A stretch of DNA of 64,000 nucleotides from Ichthyophis bannanicus (lineage: Eukaryota; Chordata; Amphibia; Gymnophiona; Ichthyophiidae): the NCBI GenBank assembly GCA_033557465.1, contig CM066033.1, positions 17,795,080 to 17,859,079 on the forward strand, given 5' to 3'. Position 1 is the first letter of the stretch. Every line of letters starts with the position of its first letter. A model generated the notes under the pieces. It worked only from the letters and a program-made list of their open reading frames with translations, did no database searches and was not told the origin of the DNA. Both the position numbers and the translations under genes were made by a program. Positions 1 through 9,225 of the stretch are shown in pieces.

Positions 1-81
1 CTGTCTCATGAATATTCATTGGGGATATCCTGAAAACCTGACTGGCCTAGAGGTCCCAGAGGACCAGGTTAAAAACCACTG
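1..81. mobile_element. hAT-type MITE, right end only
   Basis: The segment resembles the complete MITE at 40022-40214, with the same region of 'atgaatatt..atatcctgaaaacctg' character. It closes with GGTTAAAAACCACTG, which reads as a CAGTGGTT-type terminal inverted repeat. The left end lies outside the window, so the 8-bp target duplication cannot be checked. Confidence 0.5.
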
Positions 82-900
82 CCTTAGAGGAAAATTGAGG
101 AAAACTTAAAATATGTCTCTCACGGCTTAATGTGATATAAATGAACTTGAACAGGAAGATGTAAATAAACATCAGAGAGTAGAAGAAGTAACAATCCAGC
201 ATATATTAGTAAGGGAATAGCTTTACATAAAATAATCTCCAGGAACAAGCAGGAATGTAGTCTTTAACGGTGTCTCCACATTCTCGAAGACTCGATACAA
301 TGTACCGGGTACCACATTGTCCCAGGTTCCAAAAAATGCAGTTACCACACCATTCCATGGTTGTAGAATCAGCAATGCGACGAATTAAAAATGCCAAGAC
401 ACAATTATCTAATCCTCCAAGCCGTGAGGCAAGAACTCTCAATGCCTTTGGTCGTCGATGTTTTCAGGCCTCTATGTTATCGGTCAGAATAAGTTCATAG
501 AGTCCGAGAACACTATTTTAAAAAGGCTCTCAAGGACCACTGCCAATCCAGCTAAGAAAAAGACGGTTAAGAAACCCTTTTTCAACGAGACAAAGAAAGT
601 CTATCCTTCTTACACCCAGTCCATGCTTCCCAGAAGGGGCAACAGCAGCTGAAACAACAAAAAAAGGCTCAAGTTCCCAGAGCTCAACCAGCTCAGCAGA
701 CACAGCCTCCACAAGGTCTTTGACTCCTTCCTAGAGAACCTAGTCATCCTACCTGTAAGAATTCCAGAGCCACTCAACATTCCAGGCAGACTCTGTTACT
801 TTGCCAAGAGGTGGCAGCAGATAACATCAGAGCATTGGACTCTCTCCATAGTGAAAGAGGGGTACTAACTCCATTTCCAAAGTATGCCCCCCCCCCTCCA
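82..900 (+). pseudogene. DIRS retrotransposon remnant (end of gag to start of RT)
   Basis: Translated pieces match the gag-to-RT junction seen in the better DIRS copy at 50.6-59 kb. Around 427-490 there is an ARTLNAFGRRCFQASML-like stretch of the gag helical region. A Gln-rich, stop-interrupted tail covers 640-720. At about 790-865 comes RLCYFAKRWQQITSEHW, the linker that precedes reverse transcriptase in DIRS polyproteins. Frames shift several times, so this is a dead copy. It is cut off near 900 by unrelated C-rich sequence leading into the gypsy element. The first 190 bases hold nothing I can name and may be the decayed gag start. Confidence 0.55.
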
Positions 901-2091
901 CTACTAGAGAGTTCAGTTCTCGCCCCCCCCCCCTTCACCACTCTCTTATTATCAGGAAGTTACCTCCATTGGCCTCCATTTTGTAAAGAGATGGAGAGAG
1001 GCCTTAATGAAAAGGCAGGCCTAGTATCTACCCAGTCCCGGGTAGGAACACCAGGGGTAGGGATAGTACAGCAAGGTGTCCCAAAGACAGAGGCCTTAGC
1101 AGCAAAGGTCCCTAGTCCATTATTTGGAAAGCCACGTAATACTAGCTCCCAATCGAAGCCACAGGTGAGGGTTGTGCCCTCAGTAAAGCAAAAGTTTGTT
1201 CTACAGTACTGTAAGGTCTCGCCTCAGGCCAAAAGCCCGCAGAGAGCTTCATCCGCAGCTGCCGGCTACGACCTGTTTAGCGCTGAGGACAGAATAGTCC
1301 CAAAGGGGGGAAAAGCATTAATAGATACGGGTTTAAAGGTGCAAATTCCAGAAGGCTGTTACGGACGTATAGCACCCCGATCTGGCTTAGCTGCCAGGTA
1401 CTTCCTCGATGTCGGAGCGGGAGTTATAGACCCCGACTACCGAGGCATAGTAAAAGTCTTATTTTTTAACTTTGGTAAGGAAGACTTTAAAATTAAGACT
1501 GGCGACCTGATCGCTCAGCTTATTTGTGAGCGGGTGGGATTCCCTGCAGTAGAGGAGGTGCCCTCACTGACCCCCACAAGTCGGGGAGTGGGAGGCTTTG
1601 GGTCTACTGGGTTGGGGGAAGTAAAGAGCCTGACAGCCTTAGCTGAGAAGAAGAGGGAAGAGGACCTAGGTCCACAACTGGCTGACTGGAAGGAGAATCC
1701 AGAGCCCCGAATGGGTGCAGATCTGTCGCCGCAACAGCGGCAGGAGCTAAGTCGGCTATTAGCAAAGTTTTCGGACGTTTTAACAACTGTACCAGGGGAA
1801 ACACACATAGTGCCCCAGGAAATTGTTACCGTGCCAGGGAAAATAGGTAGGCAATGGCCATACCGATTACCCGAGGCCAAAAAGAGAGAGGTGGTAGCCC
1901 AAGTGGTGGAAAATGATAGGGGACACCGCCAAGTACACCACCTGAATGTATTAAAACCTTGGCAGGAGAGGTCAGTGACAGCAAGGCTAGTCCGTACAGA
2001 AAAACGAATGAGCAGCCAGTCAAGGATTGCGTGCTGTCTGAATAAAGAGTCAGCAGCCCGTAATATCTTAAGGGGGGGATCTGTAATGTAG
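811..2091 (+). pseudogene. Ty3/gypsy pol remnant with dUTPase domain, internally deleted
   Basis: An open frame of 426 codons; the gypsy part probably starts after about residue 60. Residues 145-270 are a trimeric dUTPase with all five motifs in order: AGYDLF (151-156), PRSGLA, AGVIDPDYRG, GDLIAQLI and RGVGGFGSTG (258-267). Such enzymes hydrolyse dUTP to dUMP and limit uracil entry into cDNA. Residues 300-366 are the start of a Ty3/gypsy reverse transcriptase (HIVPQEIVTVPGK then PYRLPEAK). At about residue 366 the frame jumps to HHLNVLKPW, a motif normally found after the integrase, so most of RT, RNase H and integrase is deleted in frame. No Asp-Thr/Ser-Gly protease lies between dUTPase and RT. 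The stop falls just inside the 3' LTR. The first 50 residues belong to flanking DIRS-derived DNA, so the ATG is not the native start. Confidence 0.8.
2070..2081 (+). promoter_or_regulatory. polypurine tract of the gypsy element
   Basis: AAGGGGGGGATC directly precedes the LTR start TGTAATG. This is the usual primer site for plus-strand synthesis, and it fixes the left edge of the 3' LTR. Confidence 0.75.
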
Positions 2092-2930
2092 AAGGTCCTT
2101 CCAAGGCTATGGAGCTGGGTGAAACAGGAGTTTCTGTTTCAGTTTCTGACAGGCAAGCAAAGCACATGGCCCAGGGTTGCCATGGGAAACGTAAACAGTA
2201 TGAGTCACGAGTGCAGCAAACTCGCCCAAGCTGCAGAGTATCCCTGAGCCCTGGTCTTAAGGGGAAACACCTGGTGGGAGGCAGGGCAGAGTTAAGCCCT
2301 AGAAGACAGGGATATAAGAATTGCTCACTAAGATTCAGGGAGCAGAGTGAGGGGAGCAGGAACCAGGAGAGCAGAGATGGCGGAATAAGAGGAGCTGGTG
2401 GAGCTGCAGGAGTTCCAAGAGCTGCAGAAGGAAAAGAAGCAGCAGAGAGAGAAACAGGAGACAAAGCACGAGAATTCAAAGCTACAAAGTCTCGGAGAGC
2501 CCAAGCCCAAAAGCCAGGTGGGAGCTACTCTCAATTAGAGCCCTATCGTGAAGGCAGCTGGAGAGAGAGACTGCCTGAGAGGTCAGTTTGGGAGTGCTCA
2601 GAAACCCTGGAGAGAGAAGGGTGTTGGCCAGAGGACGTTTGCATGACTGAGGAAGCAGTGCTGAGAAAGTCTTCTAGGAAAAAGCCAGAAAGTAGGCTGT
2701 GTAAAGCATTGAAGGAGAAAACTAAGCAGAAAAGTTTTCCCTGTGATTGCCAAGCTCTGTTAGACTCTCCATGTGCTAGTTCCCAAGTATACGACCGTTA
2801 TCAGCCCTGCTCTATAGAGCATTCTGAAGAGAAACCTCGGGGACATAGAGAGGGACTGTGTTTTAAAACTCCGTATGATTTTGTACAAACCTGCTCAGCT
2901 GAAAGTGATGAGGAAATGCAGACAGGGTCT
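2082..2930 (+). CDS. LTR-internal open frame, copy 1 (function unknown)
   Basis: The frame is open from the first nucleotide of the LTR; its first ATG is at 2109, codon 10. It runs about 283 codons before entering a T-rich insertion, where it continues as a meaningless hydrophobic tail to 3179. The product would be rich in Glu, Lys, Arg, Ser and Gln. It has Cys-containing patches (PCDCQALLDSPC) and an acidic end with EEMQ. I recognise no domain. The same frame, in the same register, is open in LTR copies 2 and 3, and EPMQ-like residues recur near their ends. Purine-rich DNA has few stops, so chance openness is possible. Confidence 0.35.
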
Positions 2931-3224
2931 GTTGTATTTATTTGTAATAAGCAATTGATTTATATTTTTATATTTATACATTTATTGATATTTATATTTA
3001 TGTTTTATTTAGCTGTTTTAAGTTGGTGTTTTGAAACTATTACTTCACTCTGTCTGTTATGCTCCAAGTATTGGTTGTACTTATTTTGTTTTATGTGTTA
3101 TATTGGCATTTTCCATTTATATGTTTTAGTTCATTCTCTGGTTCTTCTTAACTATTTCTTCTTAATAGTTTGTTTATAGTATTTTTGTTTTTAAATGTGT
3201 ATTTTATGTATTTTAGCCAATATT

Positions 3225-3266
3225 GCCCCTGAGGAAGGTTTTTACGAAACACGGCCAGTGTCGGGC
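3225..3266 (+). ncRNA. hammerhead-ribozyme-like motif
   Basis: The elements fall in hammerhead order: stem I GCCC/GGGC (3225-3228 with 3263-3266), core CUGAGGA (3229-3235), a short stem II region, GAAA (3246-3249), stem III CAC/GUG closed by GGCCA, then the cleavage triplet GUC ending at 3262. Stem II (AGGUUUUUAC) is weak, with no good pairing, so activity may be low or lost. Hammerheads of this kind are known in Penelope-like and related retroelements. Here the motif sits in the T-rich insertion inside LTR copy 1, just upstream of the poly(A) signals. Confidence 0.45.
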
Positions 3267-3511
3267 CAGTGGCTGAAGTGGAATAAAGAAATAAAAGCTT
3301 TTAACTTCTACACGTCTTTTCGTTGCATTCCACGTTTTCTTACTGGCTGAACCACTCGACTACAGTTATTCCTTGCTTGGGGAGTGGAAGGGGACTACAA
3401 CACCCAGAAGGCCATGCATAATCAGTGCACTGCCCTACTTCCTGAGTCAGGATTTCCCAGGCTGACCTTTCTCTGCATGCCTCAGGGCTCCGGGGGAGGT
3501 TACTGGTGACA

Positions 3512-5640
3512 GTATGTAACACAATGGTGCATGATCACCACCTACAGGATAGGTGTCCGGGTTTCAGGGACACAGAGCATTCCCCGGAAACACACATATC
3601 CCAGAAATGAGTGTTTCTGGGGCCACCATAGTGCGGGATACACCGGTCCGTAGCAGCGGGGATAGCTTGTCTCCCTCTAGCCCTGCTGCCGGTGGCTGGT
3701 GACAACAGGTGCTTTCATTGCTCACGACTGCAGAGCCCCACACCAGCAACAGGTACCGGTAACCTACGAATATGATGCAGGGTAGCGTTAAGCTCTGTTA
3801 GAGAGGCCACGTTCATACCCCAGTGCCCTCGCCCCTGCAGTAGGGGCTTGGCAGCCGCATCTCTGTCTCTAGCTGTGAATCTGTAGCCACGATGACTGAC
3901 CCCCCAGAGTCAGGGGGTGATCAGGGCCACCCAGCCTGGGCACTGTGGGTACCCCTCCCTGGTGCACCCCCTCACAGGACAGGCATGTCCCATCCATGTT
4001 CCGCAGGATCGGGAGCATCGCACTGAGCACAGTCCATGATAGTGCCCCCCACTATTAGGTGTGCCACAGCCTCCCCAAGCTGCATAGGCCCCAGTTCGTT
4101 GTCCCTCACACTGTATCCAGCTATCAGCGTCCCAAGTGAGCATGGTACCCCTCCTGTGTGTGACTGCCAACCCTCCCGTGGACACGCTATGTCCCACTTA
4201 GCGGTCCCAGCTCCTGGGGGGCTCCGTGGCCCTGCCCTGCTCTTTAGTGGGCCAACCTCTCCAGCCTGTGGCTGTGGTATGGCCTGTGGCAGTCTGGCGT
4301 CCCGCTCCCCCTTCCCCTCGGCTGCTGCCGCTGACCTCAGCCCGTTCCCTGCCCTGGCTCTCCCTGTCATATCCTGGCCCCGGCTGCCGCATCTGTGGCT
4401 CTGGCTATGGCCGCCACCCCCCCAGGTGGTGACAATAGGCCTGCCCTCCCGCACCTGCATACGTGCAGCAAGCCCTGCCCATGGGGCTCCGTGCTCTGTG
4501 CAACTCCCTCTTCCGTCCAACATGGGGACTCTGTGGTGTTGGCCCGGTGGAGGCCATTGCCCTCCCGGGGGTGTATATGTCATCCCCACCCTGCTGCATG
4601 TACGAGGGGACAATGTACAAGGGTGACCCCCCCTGTCACATGGCCCCCCCATACCGCTGATGGGCCCCCGTGCCACAACGTCCACTGCCCCGTGCATGCT
4701 GTCTGGCCTGTCCCCATGCCCAACCCTGGTAGCACACTGGTAGGGCACTGCTGGTACTATGTACACCCCCGTGCCTGGGGTCTTGCGCTGTGTGCCATGG
4801 GGGTGTCCCAACCCCATAGGCCATTCCCCTAGGCCACTCTGACAATCCTGATATACTTGGGCTGGGATAGGTACACTGTGTGTTTCGCATAGGTATCCAC
4901 ATGGCACACTGCCACCACCCCAACCCGAAGCAAGCCGTTAACTGCACATGTCACAGCCTTTGGTTCAACAGGTGGCCCGGCCCCCTCCCCCATCTCATCC
5001 CCGCTACCAACTGGCCACTATGGACCCTCAGCGACACCTTGGTGCGCCCCCCCTCCACAGGTTGCCACCCCTTCCCGCCCCAGACCACCCTGTACACACA
5101 TGGCCACCCCATCCGCCCACGCCTCTCTGCCCCCGATATGGCCCCCCGGTACCTGGTAAGCCCCGTAGGGTACATTCAGCAACCCACCTGTCGACAGTCA
5201 CACCATCCACACTCTACTCCACCGCATCCACGCCCCCAGCACCCTGTGGCACTCCCAATACCTCCCTCCACCCACACTCCCCCCTCCCCTCCTGATGGGC
5301 CAAACCCCCCCACCCCCCACCCCTCCCATCCCACAATGGGTACCACTCCAAACCCTCGTTCCCCCCCTCCTTGCGTATCCCCCTACCTCGCCACCAACAG
5401 CTGGCCACCCCCTCCCTCCATTTTGCATACCCCCACAGGTCTCCTCATGTTGCACTATCTTTGCTCGACCACGTGCACCGACATTACTGCTCACCCACAG
5501 ATACCCTGAGCTCTCGAATAGTGTCCCTCATGCTCAATACGTCCGCACACGTCCATTTTCGTGACATGGCCGGTCTAGCCACTAACACACAATAGTTACG
5601 TGACAGAGCTACTCACCATGTCCCATCGCACCCCCCCCCC
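3512..5640. other. unassigned C-rich stretch
   Basis: The plus strand is strongly C-rich, above all 4950-5420, with runs of CCCC and CACCC. Long open frames occur on both strands (the longest about 311 codons on the minus strand, 3972-4907). Their composition is biased and they show no motif I recognise, so I treat them as side effects of the base bias. The stretch may be the decayed 3' end of the minus-strand LINE seen at 6745-9075, split by the CR1 insertion, but I cannot show this. Confidence 0.3.
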
Positions 5641-6725
5641 CCTCACCAATTCCACATGGTCTGGGGCCACCTCCATCCGTATTCCTGTGGTCCCTGATGC
5701 GAAGGTAGCGAAACTCACGTGCCACCTAGACAAGGTCTTAGATAGTGCTGGGGAGCAGTCTGCTGTCTTGGTAGATGTTGGTACCAGTGACATAGGAAAA
5801 TGTGGTAGGGAGGTTCTGGAGGTTAAATTTAGACTTTTAGGTAGGAAGCTGAAATCCAGAACTATCAGGGTAGCATTCTCTGAAATGCTTCTCATTACAC
5901 GCGCAGGCAGGCAGAACTCCGGAATCTCAAATGTGGATGAGACGTTGGTGCAAGGTTGAGGATTTTAGATTTGTTAGGAACTGGGGAACATTCTGGGGAA
6001 AGGAGGGGCTCTTCTGAAGGGATGGGCTTCACCTTAACCAGGATGGAACCAGGCTGCTGGCATTAACCTTTAAAAAGAAGACAGAGTAGCTTTTAAACTA
6101 GATAATAGGGGAGAGCCAACAGTCGCCCAAGAACACATGATTCAGAACAATGTATCCTTAAAGGATACTACCAAAAGAATGAAGATAGGGTATATCAGCA
6201 GAGAGGTTCCAACAAAGACAAAAGTAGCCAAAATGCCCTTGAGTACGGAGCAGACAGAGTTTAAAAATTCCAAATTACCCCTGCCTACCGATAGCCAGAT
6301 TAATATGAATAAAATACAGTCTCTAAAATGCTTGTATGCAAATGCTAGAAGTCTAAAAAATAAGATGGGAGAGTTAGAATATATAGCACTAAATGAGAGA
6401 TTAGATATTATTGGAATCTCAGAGACATGGTGAAAGGAGGACAACCAGTGGGACATTGTGATACCTGGGTACAAACTATATCGTAATGATAGAGCTGATC
6501 AAATTGGTGGAGAGGTTGCACTCTATGTTAGAGAGGGCATTGAGTTACAAAGGATTAAAGTTTTGCAGGAAACAAAATTTGCTGTAGAATCTCTATGGAT
6601 TGAAATTCCATGTAAAAAGGGGAAGGCGATGGCAGTGGGGGTGTACTATCGACTGCTTGCCAGAATGAACAAAAGGATGATGAAATGCTCAAAGAAATCA
6701 GGGATGCTAACAAACGTTACAGCAC
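5640..6725 (+). pseudogene. CR1 LINE, ORF1 esterase tail and ORF2 endonuclease start
   Basis: At 5660-6090 the translation matches the SGNH-esterase-like end of CR1 ORF1: VDVGTSDIG, then SRTIRVAFSEML, then (after a frameshift and a stop) RDGLHLNQDGT. The last carries the Asp-x-x-His typical of such hydrolases. From 6137 it reads as the ORF2 apurinic-like endonuclease: LYANARSLKNK, DIIGISETW, a stop at 6431, then GGEVALYVREGIEL and VESLWIEIP, ending at VGVYYR. The copy stops near 6725, so no reverse transcriptase is present. At least two stops and a frameshift show it is dead. It probably inserted into the C-rich/LINE region, which differs on either side. Confidence 0.75.
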
Positions 6726-6744
6726 AGTAATAATAATGAGTCTA

Positions 6745-9075
6745 GCTCCCTCCACAATTGTTGCAGCTTATGGCATCCCCACACTATCTGCATAGGGTCA
6801 CCCCTCTCCCCAAACCCCCTCCAACAGGTATCCGCTTGCTCCAGATAGATACGGTGCAGCCTAGCTGGGGTCCAGATCATCCTGATCCGGTATGTAGGGG
6901 GGCTCTCTACCCGAGCCATTCCCCATGCAAGCCTCTGTTCCCCTACTGAGATGGGCTGCCACCGCTCCACCTCCCAGGGACACCCCCATTCCCCCTCCCA
7001 CTGTTCCTGCCATCAGGCCGTACCCTCTGCCCCTGCATTCAGTAGGTGCTACGGTTTGGACACCAGACCCCGCAGTTAACCTTGCTCGTCCATCAGTTAC
7101 ACATACCCCGTTGGCACAGCTGCATATACGAATGTAGGTCATTATCCCTCACCCCAAACACCTTTCGGAGTTCAGCATAGGGCCGTACCCCACTATTGCA
7201 TCCAACACCTGCCCCACCCTCACCCAGCCCTCCTTGGCCCAACGTTGTAAACCCCCCCACCCCACCCCGTGGTAAAGGCAACCGTGGTCTGTACGTTTGT
7301 GTCCCGGGGCAGGCACCTCCCTTGCAGTTCTTAACCCTTCCATCTCCCCACATCTGCATGGTTAGCCTCCATTACGGGTTCACGGCCCCCTACCCGACCC
7401 TTCCCCCCACACCCCATACCACTGCCTCCGCACACACTCCCTGTGCCGACCCCATTGCGGGGTTCTCCCTCTGTCTCTCCGCACAAACAATGCCCTATGC
7501 TGTTTGGCGTTGTAGTGGTTGTCCAAATTGGGGGCTCCAAGCCCCCCTCCCTCCTGCAGTTGACGCATGGCATGCCTATCTACCCTTGCCCTCCTGCCCA
7601 CCCAAATACGCCTAAGTATCGGATCGTGCAGCCCCCTAAGGCACCTCATCATCACGTTGGGCGGTAGGGACATAGGGACAACCAAACCCCGTGGTAACAC
7701 AGACATCTGTATTGTAGCTACTCTCCCCATCTACGTCAGGGGGAGCCCCCTCCATCTTCCTACGTCCCTCCCTATCGCCACCATCAGGGGTTTATAATTC
7801 CACACCTGTGCACAGTCTGGAGCTGCTCCAAACTGTATACCCACATACCGGGATCCTGCACGTACCCATTGTACTGGCCATGTGCCCCCCCCCCACCTCG
7901 CCTCCAATCCCCTATCCATATTTGCCCTCAATATGTCTGACTAATGTACGTTTGCCTGGTGGCCCGATCCCTCACCATACTGCCCTACTGCCTTTAGCAG
8001 ATTTGGCAGGCTAACCAAAGGGGGCCCCAATGTATGGATAACATCATCCGCACAATGTACTACACTACTAAGCTGGTCCTGCAGCTCAGTTCCACCAATA
8101 TCTACTTGCCCTCTGACGTAGGCTGCCAACGGCCCAATGACCTATGGATACAATAGGGGCGGCAGAGGGCACCCCTGCCCTGTTCCTCTGCACAGCCCAA
8201 TGCTCTCAGGGTATCCCCCCTAACCCGTATTTGCACCCGTGGACAGGCATACAGCGCCCTCACCCACCATAGGAATGTCTCTCCCACCCTTACCCTGTCT
8301 AGCACCTGCAACATAACACCCCACTCTGCCCTGTCATTATACCTGTCATTGTCAACCGACAGGTATACTGCCTCCCTCCCTGTTGTTTGCACAGACCAGA
8401 TAATATCTAGCAACTTCCGAATGTTATCGCCCCCATGCCTCCCTGTAATGATCCCGTCTGATCCATATGCCCAGGTTCCTGCAGTAATTCTTGCAACCTA
8501 CCCGCCACAATCCTAACCAACACCTTAGCATCCACATGAATAGGCCAGATGGGCAGGTACGCTCCACAGACAGTATGAGTGCCACCCTCCTAAGGGATAC
8601 TGGTTACACCCGCTCCCTCCATAGACCGTGGTGATTCCGCACCCTGCAGCACCCCATTGCAGTCCTCCATAACAACCCCCCCCCCTCTCACCCTGCATGA
8701 CCTTATACGTGTTTGCCATGTAGCCATCCAGGGCCGGAGCCTTCCCGTCCGTAAAGGTCTTCACCGCTCCCTTCACCCCCTCATCGGTCACCAGCGTCCC
8801 CAATTCTTCCGCCACACCCTCCGTGAGCTTACTCAGAATACACCTCGCCACATACCCCTCCCCTGTCATCCCTTCCCCTCGCAACTCACCACTGTGGATT
8901 GTTGTATGATACGCTACTGAGGCCTTCCTACTGTCCTATCCCGTATACACCATTGTCCCCTCTGTGTTGCACACACCTCCTATTGTGGATAGCTGCCGTC
9001 GCGCTGTCATCCTGCAGGCCATTCGCCCCCCTGCTCGGTTTCCCCCCTCAGTCCACCCCTGCAGCACTGTAGTCC
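6745..9075 (-). pseudogene. decayed Tx1/L1-type LINE ORF2
   Basis: Reading right to left on the minus strand, pieces of an L1/Tx1 reverse transcriptase appear in order. They are TFTDGKAPALDGYMANTYKV (about 8780-8720, the 'GKAPGPDG' block), then YLSVDNDRYNDRAEW..LQVL with FLWWVRALYA (8370-8240). YVGIQFG with RDVGRWRGLPL follows (7850-7740). GRVATIQMSVLPR comes next (7730-7690), then QLQEGGGLGAPNL (7560-7520) and the C-terminal region near 7350-7150. The catalytic F/YADD is not seen, and frames change repeatedly. It is far older than the L1 at the right end of the window. Confidence 0.65.
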
Positions 9076-9225
9076 GGGCACAATGGTGTCTCCGCTGCCC
9101 TTACCTGATTACATTGCAGTCTCACCTTTAGGAGAGCACACAGACACACCTGTCACTCGCGCAACAATGACACATAGCAATGAGAGACATCTGGCCACCG
9201 TAGGAATGTTCAAACTGTTAACAAC

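Larger units (their letters stand above)
2082..3511 (+). mobile_element. 3' LTR of the dUTPase-bearing gypsy element (LTR copy 1)
   Basis: The LTR begins TGTAATG after the polypurine tract. By comparison with copies 2 and 3 it ends GGTGACA at 3511. A TATA box (GATATAAGA) lies at 2311, about 230 bp in, and AATAAA signals lie at 3282 and 3290. R is therefore very long and U5 short. The last part (GGACTACAACACCCAG..) resembles the end of copy 3. The T-rich block 2930-3270 is absent from copies 2 and 3 and looks like an insertion. The 5' LTR is not in the window, so no target duplication can be checked. The right flank reads GTAT. Confidence 0.65.

Noticed and set aside
811..960. The first 50 codons of the dUTPase frame as part of the gypsy protein.
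   Set aside because: They overlap the DIRS gag-RT linker in another frame and C-runs, so the frame runs into flanking DNA by chance.
2930..3179. Hydrophobic C-terminus of the LTR copy 1 frame, which looks like transmembrane segments.
   Set aside because: It comes from a T-rich insertion absent from the other LTR copies.
3972..4907. A 311-codon minus-strand frame in the C-rich region.
   Set aside because: Composition is biased, several overlapping frames are equally open, and no motif or splice signal supports it.
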